Below are positions 7,683 through 16,674 of a DNA stretch of 64,000 nt, piece after piece. Made by a program: the position numbers and the translations under genes. Each line of letters opens with the position of its first letter. Position 1 is the stretch's first letter. The notes beneath the pieces are model-generated. The model was not told the origin of the DNA. It saw only the letters and a list, made by a program, of their open reading frames with translations, and did not search any database. Source of the stretch: Lacisediminihabitans sp040549465 (GTDB lineage Bacteria; Actinomycetota; Actinomycetes; Actinomycetales; Microbacteriaceae); contig NZ_JBEPTL010000014.1 in assembly GCF_040549465.1 (NCBI RefSeq), positions 26,940 to 90,939 on the forward strand. The letters run 5' to 3'.

Positions 7683-10256
7683 TTATGGCCTGGTGGCGAT
7701 GTTGACGATGCGTGGCGCCCGAACGATCACGTTGACGATCGTGCGACCGCCCACGGCCTTCGTGACCGCCGCGGATGCCATGGCCAGCTTCTCGAGCTCG
7801 GCCGGCTCGATCTTGGGGTTGACCTCGATGCGGTCACGCACCTTGCCATCCACCTGGATCACGGCCGTTACAGCGCTCTCGACCAGCAGTGTCGGGTCGG
7901 CCTTACGCCATCCGTACTGTGCGATCGTGGCGGGGTAGCCCAAGATCTCCCACATCTCTTCGGCCGTGTACGGAGCAAATAGCGACAGTCCGAGTGCCAC
8001 CGTCTCGGTCGCTTCGCGAACGGCAGCATCTCCGCCGCCTGCTCCGGAATCGATGACCTTGCGCGTGACATTCACCAGCTCCATCAGGCGCGCCACGACG
8101 ACGTTGAATTTGAAGGCTTCGATGAGTCCCGGCGCCTCGGCGAGAAAGCGGTGGGTGACCCGGCGCAGGTTGTTGTCGCCGGTCTTCCACTCGATCTCGG
8201 GGGCACTCGTGACATCCTGAGCGAGCCTCCAGGCCCGCGCGAGGAACTTCGCCGAACCGGCGGCCGAGACATCCTCCCAGTTGATGTCGTCTTCTGGTGG
8301 CCCAGCGAAAGCCATGGTCAGGCGGATCGCGTCGACGCCGTGGGCATTGAGCTCCTCACCGAGGTCGACACCACCCTTGCTCTTCGACATCTTCGATCCG
8401 CCGGAGAGCACCATGCCCTGGTTGAGCAGCGCGCTGAACGGTTCGGTGAAACTCACATAGCCGAGGTCGAAGAGCACTTTGGTGATGAAGCGCGCGTAGA
8501 GCAGGTGCAGGATGGCGTGCTCGACGCCCCCAACGTACTGGTCGACCGGCGCCCACTTGTCCGCTTCCTTCGGATCGAAGGCTCGACTCTCGTCCTTCGG
8601 ATCCATGAAACGCAGGAAGTACCATGAACTATCTACGAAGGTGTCCATGGTGTCCGGGTCACGACGCGCCCTACTGCCATCGGGAAGGGTCACATTCACC
8701 CAGTCCTCGGCGGCACCGAGCGGTGACTGCCCGCGAGGCTGCAGGTCGAGGCCGTCGGTGGGCGGCAGCAGCACCGGCAGCTGGTCCTCCGGCACCGGAA
8801 TGAGCTCGCCGTTCTCACCATGCAGGATCGGGATCGGCGTGCCCCAGTAGCGCTGGCGGGAGATCAGCCAGTCGCGCAGGCGGTAGTTGCGTGCCGAGCG
8901 ACCGTTGCCCGCGGCATTCAGTTGCTCGATGATGCGCTTGATGGCGTTGGACTTGCTCAAACCGTTGAGCGAGCCGGAGTTGATCAGTCGTCCCTCGCCG
9001 GTGAGCGGGACGCCGGTGTGGGCCGGATCCAGCGGCGGCAGGTCGTCAGGAAGCTCGGCCTCGCCGGTCTCCGGATTGATCGGCAGCACAGGGATCGCGC
9101 CGGTAACGGGCGCATTGGTGTCCACGACGACCCGCACCGGCAGGTCGAACTTGCGGGCGAAGTCGAGGTCGCGCTGGTCGTGAGCGGGTACCGACATGAC
9201 GGCCCCGTGGCCATAGTCGGCGAGCACATAGTCGGCGGCCCAGATGGGGAGGCGCTCCCCGTTGACCGGGTTTACCGCGTAGCGGCCGAGGAACACGCCG
9301 GTCTTCTCGCGACCGGCATCCTGTCGTTCGATCTCCGAGGTCTTCTGCACCTGGGTGAGATAGCCGCCGAAAGCAGCCTTGACGTCGTCGGTGGAGTCCG
9401 CGACCAACTCGGCGGCCAGGTCGGAATCGGGTGCGACCACCATGAAGGTCACACCATAGAGCGTGTCAGGGCGCGTGGTGAAGACAGTGACCTTCTCTGC
9501 CCTTCCCTCGATCTCGAAGTCGACATCCGCTCCGATGGAGCGACCGATCCAGTTGCGCTGCATCGCGAGTACCTTGGGCGGCCACGAACCCTCGAGCTGG
9601 TTGAGGTCGTCGAGCAGCCGGTCCGCGTAATCGGTGATCCTGAAATACCACTGCGTCAGCTTCTTCTTGACGACCACGGCGCCTGAACGATCGGATGTAC
9701 CGTCGGCCAGCACCTGTTCGTTGGCCAGCACCGTCTGGTCTACCGGGTCCCAGTTGACCCAGCTGTCCTTGCGGTAGGCGAGACCCTTCTGATACAGCTT
9801 CAGGAACAGCCACTGGTTCCACTTGTAGTACTCGGGGTCGCTGGTGTGCAGTTCGCGCTCCCAGTCGACGGACGTGGCGTAACGCCGCATCGACACCTTC
9901 TGCTGCTCGATATTGGCATAGGTCCACTCGCGAGGGTCGATCCCGCGTTTGATGGCGGCGTTCTCGGCAGGAAGCCCGAAGGAGTCCCAGCCGATCGGGT
10001 GGAGCACGTTGAAACCCTGCTGGCGCCAATAGCGCGCGACCACGTCGCCGAGGGCAAAGGCCTCTGCGTGGCCCATGTGCAGGTCACCGGAAGGGTAGGA
10101 GAACATGTCGAGGATGTACTTGCGCGGTCGCTTGTCGTCCGGGATGTTGGTGCGGAACGGACGCAACTCGTCCCAGCGGGCGAGCCACTTCTCCTGCAAC
10201 TTCGCGACGTCGTACTGTGGGCCGTCCTCGGCCTCGCTGCGGTGGTCGTGTTCCAC
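7683..10256 (-). CDS. leuS: Leucyl-tRNA synthetase
   Basis: 857 residues, a full-length class Ia synthetase that charges tRNA-Leu. The HIGH-equivalent HMGH is at residues 60-63 and KMSKS (GGSKMSKSKGG) at about residue 620. The CP1 editing insertion includes VFTTRPDTLYGVTFMVVAPD, and the usual anticodon-binding and C-terminal domains follow. The start is GTG 10256, giving EHDHRSEAEDGPQYDVAKLQ. The 123-base gap to pabB is too short for a T-box leader and shows none. Confidence 0.97.
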   Translation of the reverse strand: MEHDHRSEAEDGPQYDVAKLQEKWLARWDELRPFRTNIPDDKRPRKYILDMFSYPSGDLHMGHAEAFALGDVVARYWRQQGFNVLHPIGWDSFGLPAENAAIKRGIDPREWTYANIEQQKVSMRRYATSVDWERELHTSDPEYYKWNQWLFLKLYQKGLAYRKDSWVNWDPVDQTVLANEQVLADGTSDRSGAVVVKKKLTQWYFRITDYADRLLDDLNQLEGSWPPKVLAMQRNWIGRSIGADVDFEIEGRAEKVTVFTTRPDTLYGVTFMVVAPDSDLAAELVADSTDDVKAAFGGYLTQVQKTSEIERQDAGREKTGVFLGRYAVNPVNGERLPIWAADYVLADYGHGAVMSVPAHDQRDLDFARKFDLPVRVVVDTNAPVTGAIPVLPINPETGEAELPDDLPPLDPAHTGVPLTGEGRLINSGSLNGLSKSNAIKRIIEQLNAAGNGRSARNYRLRDWLISRQRYWGTPIPILHGENGELIPVPEDQLPVLLPPTDGLDLQPRGQSPLGAAEDWVNVTLPDGSRARRDPDTMDTFVDSSWYFLRFMDPKDESRAFDPKEADKWAPVDQYVGGVEHAILHLLYARFITKVLFDLGYVSFTEPFSALLNQGMVLSGGSKMSKSKGGVDLGEELNAHGVDAIRLTMAFAGPPEDDINWEDVSAAGSAKFLARAWRLAQDVTSAPEIEWKTGDNNLRRVTHRFLAEAPGLIEAFKFNVVVARLMELVNVTRKVIDSGAGGGDAAVREATETVALGLSLFAPYTAEEMWEILGYPATIAQYGWRKADPTLLVESAVTAVIQVDGKVRDRIEVNPKIEPAELEKLAMASAAVTKAVGGRTIVNVIVRAPRIVNIATRP

Positions 10257-10379
10257 GAAGATCTCAATTCATAAGCGGGTGTGGACCGGATGAACACACG
10301 GCCGACTACCAAGGTTACCGAACCCGGCACCGGTCTTAACGCGCTCCGTCCGCAGTTAGTCCCGCTGACTGCTCAATCT

Positions 10380-11744
10380 TCAGGATGCACCGAGAACGGC
10401 AAGCAGCGCCGCCACCTTGAGATGCACCTCATCGAGTTCCTCCTCCGGTACCGAGAGCGCGGTGATGCCTCCCCCGGTGCCGATCGTCGCACCCTCGCCG
10501 TCGAGCACGATGCTGCGGATGACCATGGCGAGGTCGATACGCCCGTCCAGCCCGAAATACCCGAACGCTCCCGCGTAGACGCCACGAGCGCGATGCTCCA
10601 GCCTGTCGAGGATCGCAACCGCGCCGTACTTCGGCGCACCGGTCATCGATCCGGCGGGAAAGCAGGCGGCGACCGCGTCGATGCCGGTCAGGCCGGGTGC
10701 CAGGATGCCACGCACCGTGCTGACCAGTTGGTGCACCTGTGCATAGCTCTCCACAGCCAGAAGGCGGGTAACACTGACCGACCCCACCTCGCTGACCCGA
10801 CCGATGTCGTTGCGCATGAGGTCCACGATCATCAGGTTCTCGGCGCGCTCCTTGTCGCTCGACTCGAGCTCGCGGGCGAGCGCTGCGTCTTCGTCAGGAT
10901 CACTCCCCCGTCGGCGGGTTCCCTTGATCGGTCGGGACTCCACCACACGGTCGGGTGACACCGCGAGGAACAACTCGGGCGACGAACTCAGCATGGCGAG
11001 TCCGTCGACAACGAACAGCGAACCGTGATGGGTCGGGCTCGCGGCGCGCAGCCTGAGGTAGGCGGCGAAGGGATCGGGACGGACATCCACCCGCACCTCA
11101 GTTGTGAGACAGATCTGGTAGGCGTCGCCGTCGACGATCGCTTCCTGGCATTCGCGGATCATCGCGAGATAGTCGTCGTCGCCATAGGCCCAGGAGACGT
11201 TCGGGATCACGGTCGGGGTCTCGCCAACCGGATCGTGGTCCGCAGCCGAGGACAGCGCCGATATCGTGGAATCTCGCCAGCCGGAGAGTTCTTCGCTCCA
11301 CGAGTCGCCGAGGGCAATGAGTCGCATCGAACGGTTGGCGTGATCGAACACGATCCCGCGGTCGACGAACAGCAAAGCGGCATCCGGATACCGCGAGCCG
11401 ATGCGCGGGGACGTATCCATGGTCTGCGCCCTCAACTCGTAGCCGAGCCAACCCACCCAGCCGAGACGAAAGCCCTCGCCCGGCTCCGCAGACGCCGGCT
11501 CGAGTTCCTCTTTCAGAAACTGCAGAATCTCGCCGTCGCTGGTTCGACCATCGACGGTCACCGTTCGGTCGGCAACGGACGATGTGGCCAGCCGCGAACC
11601 GCGCCCGAGAAAACTCATGCCGCTTTCAGCATGCATTCCAGAGTCCAGCCACACGGCATGAGGATGCGATGCGTAGAGCCCACCGAAGACGCGCGCCGGA
11701 TCGATCCAGCCCGCGAGCGGCGATTCGAGGACCCGGCTGCGCAT
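10380..11744 (-). CDS. pabB: Aminodeoxychorismate synthase component I (PabB-like)
   Basis: 454 residues of the chorismate-binding family. Diagnostic motifs are RPIKGTRRRG, NLMIVDLMRNDIGRVSEVGS, and GSMTGAPKYGAVAILDRLE. With a glutamine amidotransferase partner (PabA, not in the window) it makes 4-amino-4-deoxychorismate for folate. Assignment to PabB rather than anthranilate synthase rests on the divergent neighbour at 11756, a lyase-like class-IV aminotransferase that would do the next step. The ATG at 11744 is 11 bases from that neighbour's ATG. Confidence 0.88.
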   Translation of the reverse strand: MRSRVLESPLAGWIDPARVFGGLYASHPHAVWLDSGMHAESGMSFLGRGSRLATSSVADRTVTVDGRTSDGEILQFLKEELEPASAEPGEGFRLGWVGWLGYELRAQTMDTSPRIGSRYPDAALLFVDRGIVFDHANRSMRLIALGDSWSEELSGWRDSTISALSSAADHDPVGETPTVIPNVSWAYGDDDYLAMIRECQEAIVDGDAYQICLTTEVRVDVRPDPFAAYLRLRAASPTHHGSLFVVDGLAMLSSSPELFLAVSPDRVVESRPIKGTRRRGSDPDEDAALARELESSDKERAENLMIVDLMRNDIGRVSEVGSVSVTRLLAVESYAQVHQLVSTVRGILAPGLTGIDAVAACFPAGSMTGAPKYGAVAILDRLEHRARGVYAGAFGYFGLDGRIDLAMVIRSIVLDGEGATIGTGGGITALSVPEEELDEVHLKVAALLAVLGAS

Positions 11745-11756
11745 AACCTAACTCTA
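11744..11756. promoter_or_regulatory. Back-to-back leaderless promoters of pabB and the lyase gene
   Basis: Plus strand: TAACCT (11744-11749) then six bases then ATG 11756. Minus strand: TAGAGT (11756-11751) then six bases then ATG ending at 11744. Each -10 hexamer overlaps the other gene's start codon. There is no room for ribosome-binding sites. Confidence 0.6.
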
Positions 11757-12541
11757 TGAGTGTGACCACGATCTGCCGCTGGCATGACGGCGAGCTCGAC
11801 CCGCTGGAGTACTGCGATATGTCCGACGTCGTCATCGCAGCGGCCGACTCCTGGTTCGTGACCGACGGAACAGTTCTCGCCCTCGACCTGCACCGCTCCC
11901 GGTTCTGGGGAGCGATCGATGACCGGCGATTCGACGACCTCGATGCCGAAGCATTCTGGAACGCAGCGATCGCTGCAATCCCCCGCAGCGGAGACTGGTT
12001 TCCCCGCGTCGAACTGCAACTGCGACAGGGCGCTCCCCTGCTCGTGTTCCGGCTGCGCAGCGCTCCATGGCGAAGCAGGTCCGTCCGGCTCGCGAGCCAT
12101 CGGGGTGATGATCCGCGCACCTCGCCGCTGGTCAAAGGTCCTGACACCGATGCGCTCCTGCGCGTGCGAACCGAGGCGCAGGCGCTCGGCGCGGATGAGG
12201 CGGTCATCCTGTCCCCCGACGGCTACGTCGTCGAGGGAGCCTACAGTTCGCTGCTCTGGTGGCGAGGCGCGATTCTCTGCGCCCCCTCCCTCGATCTCGC
12301 CCGGCTAGACAGCGTAACCGCTCGTTCTGTGATCGCACTGGCCACCGCTCTCGGCGTCGAGGTCTACTACGAGTCGGTGACTCCCGCCGAGTTGGATGGC
12401 GTGGAGCTCTGGGCGCTCAGTGCACTGCACGGCATCCGTATTGTCACGGCCTGGGTCGACGGTCCATCGACCGCCGAGGAGCCCGGTCGTCTCGCCAGCT
12501 GGCGCACGAGGCTCGACCGATTGCGCAAACCTCTTCCCTAA
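11756..12541 (+). CDS. pabC: Class-IV aminotransferase, probable 4-amino-4-deoxychorismate lyase
   Basis: 261 residues of the PLP-dependent fold type IV family. The likely PLP lysine is in SPLVKGPDTDALLRVRTEA. It is followed by GADEAVILSPDGYVVEGAYS, which holds the family's catalytic-site Glu and cofactor-binding loop. This family converts aminodeoxychorismate to p-aminobenzoate plus pyruvate, or transaminates branched-chain or D-amino acids. Divergence from pabB favours the folate role. There is no Shine-Dalgarno sequence; the start is leaderless-type. Confidence 0.8.
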   Translation: MSVTTICRWHDGELDPLEYCDMSDVVIAAADSWFVTDGTVLALDLHRSRFWGAIDDRRFDDLDAEAFWNAAIAAIPRSGDWFPRVELQLRQGAPLLVFRLRSAPWRSRSVRLASHRGDDPRTSPLVKGPDTDALLRVRTEAQALGADEAVILSPDGYVVEGAYSSLLWWRGAILCAPSLDLARLDSVTARSVIALATALGVEVYYESVTPAELDGVELWALSALHGIRIVTAWVDGPSTAEEPGRLASWRTRLDRLRKPLP

Positions 12542-12552
12542 GGCGCGCTCGG

Positions 12553-12558
12553 TATGCT
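12553..12558 (+). promoter_or_regulatory. Leaderless-type -10 hexamer for the DedA gene
   Basis: TATGCT six bases before GTG 12565. It decides the start in favour of this GTG over the ATG nine bases further in. Confidence 0.5.
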
Positions 12559-12564
12559 CGACGC

Positions 12565-13239
12565 GTGAACGACATGCTCAACTGGATCCTCGACACTGTT
12601 CGCAGTGTCGACCCAGGGCTGCGCGTGCTCCTGGCCGGCCTCGGCATGCTGTTCGAGACATCCATCCTGGTCGGAATCATCGTGCCGGGCGACACGATCG
12701 TCATCGTGGCGTCGACGGCCATCACCAGCGTTCAGGAGTACCTCGCACTACTCGCCGCGGTGATCATCGGCGCACTCATCGGAGAGAGCCTCGGCTTCGC
12801 CCTCGGGCGTTTCTTCGGCCCGCGAATCCGTGCGAGTCGGCTCGGTCGAAAACTGGGCGAGCACAACTGGATGCGCGCGGAACGCTACCTCGAGCGTCGT
12901 GGCGGGATCGCCGTCTTCATCTCACGATTCCTGCCGGTACTCCACGCGCTCATCCCACTCACCGTCGGCATGAGCACGATGCGCTACCGCAGGTTTCTGG
13001 CCTGGACGGTGCCGGCCTGTGTCATCTGGGCTGCATCCTACGTCTCAGTGGGTTGGCTGGCCGCCGGGTCCTACCGACAGCTGTCGTCGCAGCTGCACTA
13101 CGCCGGATACATCTTCGTGGCGATAATCGCGGTCTTCCTCATCGTGGCGTTGCTGGTGAAGAAACTTATCGAACGCAGCGAGGCACGTCACATGGAACCT
13201 CCGGATGCCGAGGAGAAGGGTGAGCCCCGACGGCCATAG
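12565..13239 (+). CDS. DedA family membrane protein
   Basis: 224 residues, the typical DedA length. An N-terminal amphipathic stretch leads to FETSILVGIIVPGDTIVIVA. The conserved GESLGFALGRFFGPRI and the DedA signature FISRFLPVLHALIPLTVGMS follow, with further helices and a charged C-terminal tail. Family members are membrane transporters or scramblases linked to lipid recycling and envelope homeostasis. The frame is open upstream through the previous gene, but GTG 12565 with TATGCT six bases before it is the sensible start. It converges on the osmoprotectant operon, leaving 23 bases between stops. Confidence 0.9.
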   Translation: MNDMLNWILDTVRSVDPGLRVLLAGLGMLFETSILVGIIVPGDTIVIVASTAITSVQEYLALLAAVIIGALIGESLGFALGRFFGPRIRASRLGRKLGEHNWMRAERYLERRGGIAVFISRFLPVLHALIPLTVGMSTMRYRRFLAWTVPACVIWAASYVSVGWLAAGSYRQLSSQLHYAGYIFVAIIAVFLIVALLVKKLIERSEARHMEPPDAEEKGEPRRP

Positions 13240-13262
13240 CCGCCGGGCCTCACCCACCGTCC

Positions 13263-14192
13263 CTACTTGATCAGCTTCTTCTTGACCAGCCAGTCTTTGG
13301 CAGCCGTGGCCGCCTGCACCTTGTCGGCGCCCTCGACCTGATCGCGCAGCCCAATCAGGTCCTTGGTAGACATCGCCGCCGAGACCTTGTCGAGCACCTT
13401 GGCCATCTTCGCGCTGTAGATCTTCGAATTGAGCAACGGCACAATGTTCTGCGCCGCGATCAGGTTCTTCGGGTCGTCGAGCACGAGCAGCTTCTTCGCC
13501 ACGAGATCGGGCGACGTCGTGTAGATGTCGGCGACCTGCACCGCGTTGTCGGTGAGCGCCTTCACCGTATCGGGCCCGCCGTAGTCCTCGATCGGCGTAA
13601 AGGTAACGTCCTTGATGCCGTAGACCGACTTCAGCCCGGGGATGCCGTAACCAAGTTCACCGAACTGCGGGTTGGCGCCGAGGGCGAACGGCTCGATCTT
13701 GGTGAGATCACCGACGGTCTTCAGGCCGAACTTCTCGGCCTCCGCCTGGGTAACCACATAGGCGTCCTTGTCCTCTGCGGGCGAGGACTTGAGTACCCGG
13801 TAGCCCTTGGGGATGGCATCCTTCAACGCGGCGTCGACCTCGGCGGTGGTGCGCGCCGCCGATTTGGTGTCGTAGAAGAACAGCAGGTTGCCGTTGTACT
13901 CCGGGATCAGGTTGATCGAGCCGTCCTTGAGTGCGGGGATGGTCGCCTGACGCGGACCGATATTGAACTGCTTGTCGACCGTGTAGCCGGCGTCCTCGAG
14001 AGCGAGTGTGTAGATATTGCCCAGAATCTCGCTCTCCGGATAGTTGAACGAGCCGACGGTGATCTTGTCGCTGCTGCCCGACGAGCCACCGGAACCCGTT
14101 GGATCCGATGTCGCACACCCTGCGAGAGCGAATACCGCTCCAACCGCGATCGTCCCGAGGACGATGCGTGCCTTCTTCTGTGCTGTGAACAT
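13263..14192 (-). CDS. Osmoprotectant ABC transporter substrate-binding lipoprotein (copy 1)
   Basis: 309 residues. The signal peptide ends in the lipobox ALAGC with Cys26 as lipidation site, followed by a Gly/Ser linker. The mature part (ITVGSFNYPESEILGNIYTL, then VDKQFNIGPRQATIPALKDG, then INLIPEYNGNLL) is the OpuC/ProX-type quaternary ammonium-binding family. Ligands are typically choline, glycine betaine or carnitine. ATG 14192 shares its A with the permease stop (TGATG). I prefer it to the GTG at 14195 because copy 2 also begins MFTA. Last gene of a four-gene operon. Confidence 0.9.
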   Translation of the reverse strand: MFTAQKKARIVLGTIAVGAVFALAGCATSDPTGSGGSSGSSDKITVGSFNYPESEILGNIYTLALEDAGYTVDKQFNIGPRQATIPALKDGSINLIPEYNGNLLFFYDTKSAARTTAEVDAALKDAIPKGYRVLKSSPAEDKDAYVVTQAEAEKFGLKTVGDLTKIEPFALGANPQFGELGYGIPGLKSVYGIKDVTFTPIEDYGGPDTVKALTDNAVQVADIYTTSPDLVAKKLLVLDDPKNLIAAQNIVPLLNSKIYSAKMAKVLDKVSAAMSTKDLIGLRDQVEGADKVQAATAAKDWLVKKKLIK

Positions 14193-14980
14193 CACTGATT
14201 CCCTTCATCGGCGGTGGTTGCCGCCACCGAGACCCGTCCGGTTGACAGGTCTCGGGCACTACGTTTCTGGGCGCGGGTGAGGCGCTCCCCGCCCACCCCG
14301 CGACGCCTGGTCAGCCGCTGAGCGAGCGCGAAGACGCCGTCGATCACGAGAGCGAGGGCAGTGACGAGAAGTGCACCGCCCAGGATGCGGGCGTTGTCGT
14401 TCAGTCCGATTCCGCTCGAGATGATGGCCCCGATGCCGCCGAGCGAGATGTAGGAGGCGACAACCGCCGTCGCGATCACCTGCAGCACGGATGACCGCAC
14501 ACCCCCGATGATCAGCGGCAGCGAGAGCGGAATCTCGACCCTGAATAGGATCTGCAGCTCCGTCATGCCGCTGGCCCGTGCCGCATCCACCACCTGCTGA
14601 TTCACCGATTCCACCCCCGCGTAGGCTCCGGCGAGGATCGAGGGGATCGCGAGGATGACGAAGGCAATGATCGAGGCCACGAAGGCCGCCTGCGTGAAGG
14701 GCACCGTCATCCCGACGATCAGGAACAGCGCCATTAGCAGTCCGAGCGTCGGGAGGGCGCGCATCCCGCCGGTGAACCCAATCACGAACTGGCGCCCGCG
14801 ACCGGTGTGTCCGATGAAGAAACCGAGCGGGAGGGCGATGACCGCGGCGATCGCTACCGACACCAGCGTGTAGAGGAGGTGCTCCCCGATCCGATCCTGG
14901 ATCGGCAGTGGGCTCTGCGCTCCGGCCACATAGTTCTTCGGGTCGAAGAGCCAGGCGAGGGCATTAATGAAGAACTGCAT
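14192..14980 (-). CDS. Osmoprotectant ABC transporter permease (copy 1, distal)
   Basis: 262 residues with about five or six membrane helices. The inner-membrane permease loop carries DAARASGMTELQILFRVEIP and LPLIIGGVRSSVLQVIATA, the OpuC/ProW EAA-type motif contacting the ATPase. The N-terminus (WLFDPKNYVAGAQ) is followed by a long first hydrophobic run, and the C-terminal tail is basic. It pairs with the 14984-15667 permease as a heterodimer. Three bases separate it from that gene. Confidence 0.9.
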   Translation of the reverse strand: MQFFINALAWLFDPKNYVAGAQSPLPIQDRIGEHLLYTLVSVAIAAVIALPLGFFIGHTGRGRQFVIGFTGGMRALPTLGLLMALFLIVGMTVPFTQAAFVASIIAFVILAIPSILAGAYAGVESVNQQVVDAARASGMTELQILFRVEIPLSLPLIIGGVRSSVLQVIATAVVASYISLGGIGAIISSGIGLNDNARILGGALLVTALALVIDGVFALAQRLTRRRGVGGERLTRAQKRSARDLSTGRVSVAATTADEGNQ

Positions 14981-14983
14981 GGC

Positions 14984-15667
14984 CTACGCCTCCAGCTCTC
15001 TCGCCCTGGCGAGGACTTTCGGTCCGCCGAGGGGGCGACGTCGGGTCCACGGCATGAGGATGCGGCCGAGAGCAACGAGGATCAGGTCGAAGACGAGTGC
15101 GATGATCAGGCTGGCGATGATGCCGATGACTATCTCTTCGAGAAAGCTCCGCTGCTTGCCGTTGGTGAACAGGTAGCCGAGATTGGCCGATCCGATGATT
15201 GCGCCGACAGAGACCAGGGCAATGGTGCTCACCGACACCACGCGGAGACCGGCGAGCAGCACGGGGCCTGCCAGCGGGAATTCGACTGTCCAGAAACGCG
15301 TCCACGACGAGTACCCCATCGCTGTCGCTGCCTCGACGGTGTCCGCGGGCACGGCTGCCAGGGCGTCGGATGCCGAGCGCACCATCATCGCCACCGCATA
15401 GATGGTGAGGGCGACGACCACGTTGATCTCGTTCTTGATCTGGGTGCCGAGAATGTAGGGCAGGATCACGAACAGCGGCAGTGACGGAATCGTGTAGAGA
15501 AGGCTGCCGACCGTGATGATCAGCGAGCGGAGCGCGCGCCGGCGATTTGCCAGCCAGCCGAGTGGAACGGCAAGCACGAATCCGAGCACGATCGGCAGGG
15601 CGCTGAGCGCGATGTGGTTGAGCGTGAGACGGAGGATCAGGCCGAAATTCTCGATCGCCCAGCTCAT
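14984..15667 (-). CDS. Osmoprotectant ABC transporter permease (copy 1, proximal)
   Basis: 227 residues with membrane helices throughout. The binding-protein-dependent permease motif is ADTVEAATAMGYSSWTRFWT followed by FPLAGPVLLAGLRVVSVSTI. The VPLGWLANRRRALRSLIITV segment is typical of OpuCB-like permeases. It overlaps the upstream ATPase by four bases, so translation is coupled. Confidence 0.9.
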   Translation of the reverse strand: MSWAIENFGLILRLTLNHIALSALPIVLGFVLAVPLGWLANRRRALRSLIITVGSLLYTIPSLPLFVILPYILGTQIKNEINVVVALTIYAVAMMVRSASDALAAVPADTVEAATAMGYSSWTRFWTVEFPLAGPVLLAGLRVVSVSTIALVSVGAIIGSANLGYLFTNGKQRSFLEEIVIGIIASLIIALVFDLILVALGRILMPWTRRRPLGGPKVLARARELEA

Positions 15668-16503
15668 GGCGCCGTCGCGTCCTGGTCGGAGAGAATGCCG
15701 GCCGGCCGGCCGTCGCCGTCGACCACGAGAACAACCCCGTCGTCGCCGTCCCGCTGCTGCAGGTGGAGGGTGCGCTTGCCCTTGTCGGCCCCGATGAAGG
15801 TGGCGACGAAATCATCCGCCGGATTCGCCAGGATCTCTGCGGGCGTGCCGGCCTGGGCGATGATTCCGCCCTCGCGGAAGATCACCACCTGGTCGGCGAT
15901 AGTGAAGGCCTCGTCGATGTCGTGGGTCACAAACACCGTCGTCTTGCCGAGTTCGCGCTGCAGCCTGTTGAGTTCCACCTGAAGTTCGGCGCGCACGATC
16001 GGGTCGACAGCGCCGAACGGCTCGTCCATGAGCAGGATGTTCGGATCGCTGGCGAGCGCGCGTGCAACGCCCACCCGCTGCTGCTGACCGCCCGACAGCT
16101 GGTCGGGGTAGCGGTCCGCGAGCGAACGACCGAGGCCGACGGTGTCCAGCAGCGTGAGGGCGTCCTCACGCGCCTTCCTGCGAGGAACGCCGTTGAGCCT
16201 CGGCACCGTCGTGACATTATCGAGAACCTGGCGATGCGGGAGGAGTCCGGATGCCTGCAGCACGTACCCGATGCTGCGGCGCAGCTTCACGCGATCGAGG
16301 CCCCCGACATCCTGGCCGTCGATGAGCACCTGACCCGAGGTCGGATCCTCCATGCGGTTGATCATGCGCAACAGGGTGGTCTTACCCGACCCTGAGGAAC
16401 CGACGAAGACCGTCGCCTTGTTCGAGGGCAGCACAAAAGAGAAGTCGTCTACGGCGAGAGTGCCGTCAGGAAAACGTTTGGAAACACCGCGGAATTCGAT
16501 CAT
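15664..16503 (-). CDS. Osmoprotectant ABC transporter ATPase (copy 1)
   Basis: 279 residues. Walker A GSSGSGKTT, Q-loop in YVLQASGLLPH, signature LSGGQQQRVG, Walker B ILLMDEPFG, and switch His in THDIDEA. After the ATPase core there is only one short CBS-like strand (VVLVVDGDGRPAGILSD), where OpuCA/ProV ATPases usually have two full CBS repeats that sense ionic strength. Osmotic gating may therefore be reduced. First gene of the operon. No clear Shine-Dalgarno sequence precedes the ATG. Confidence 0.92.
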   Translation of the reverse strand: MIEFRGVSKRFPDGTLAVDDFSFVLPSNKATVFVGSSGSGKTTLLRMINRMEDPTSGQVLIDGQDVGGLDRVKLRRSIGYVLQASGLLPHRQVLDNVTTVPRLNGVPRRKAREDALTLLDTVGLGRSLADRYPDQLSGGQQQRVGVARALASDPNILLMDEPFGAVDPIVRAELQVELNRLQRELGKTTVFVTHDIDEAFTIADQVVIFREGGIIAQAGTPAEILANPADDFVATFIGADKGKRTLHLQQRDGDDGVVLVVDGDGRPAGILSDQDATAP

Positions 16504-16531
16504 TGGTCACTGGCTCAATCTTCGCGAGACA

Positions 16532-16548
16532 CACGATTCGACGCTTGC
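16532..16548 (-). promoter_or_regulatory. Conserved upstream element of osmoprotectant operon 1
   Basis: CACGATTCGACGCTTGC (plus strand) lies 29 bases before the ATPase start. The second operon has the same 17-mer with two differences at 19901-19917. Further upstream each operon also has a GTTC-GAGT-GAAC or GTTGA-GT-TCAAC palindrome. It is probably a shared promoter/operator. Confidence 0.5.
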
Positions 16549-16622
16549 GGAACAGTTCACTCGAACATGATTCGGAGTATCAGGCAATTTTGTTTAGCTG
16601 GTTCCTGCTCCAGCCACAGAGA

Positions 16623-16658
16623 CATCGGGCCCGAAAGCCGCTGCTTTCGGGCCCGATG
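16623..16658 (-). terminator. Terminator of osmoprotectant operon 2
   Basis: A 16-bp perfect stem (CATCGGGCCCGAAAGC and complement) with a 4-base loop, 16 bases beyond the stop of the copy-2 binding protein. No U-run follows. Confidence 0.8.
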
Positions 16659-16674
16659 GCGGGTTGATCGACAG

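Noticed and set aside
10257..10379. Possible T-box or amino-acid leader before leuS
   Set aside because: Only 123 bases, with no T-box sequence, specifier stem or run of Leu codons.
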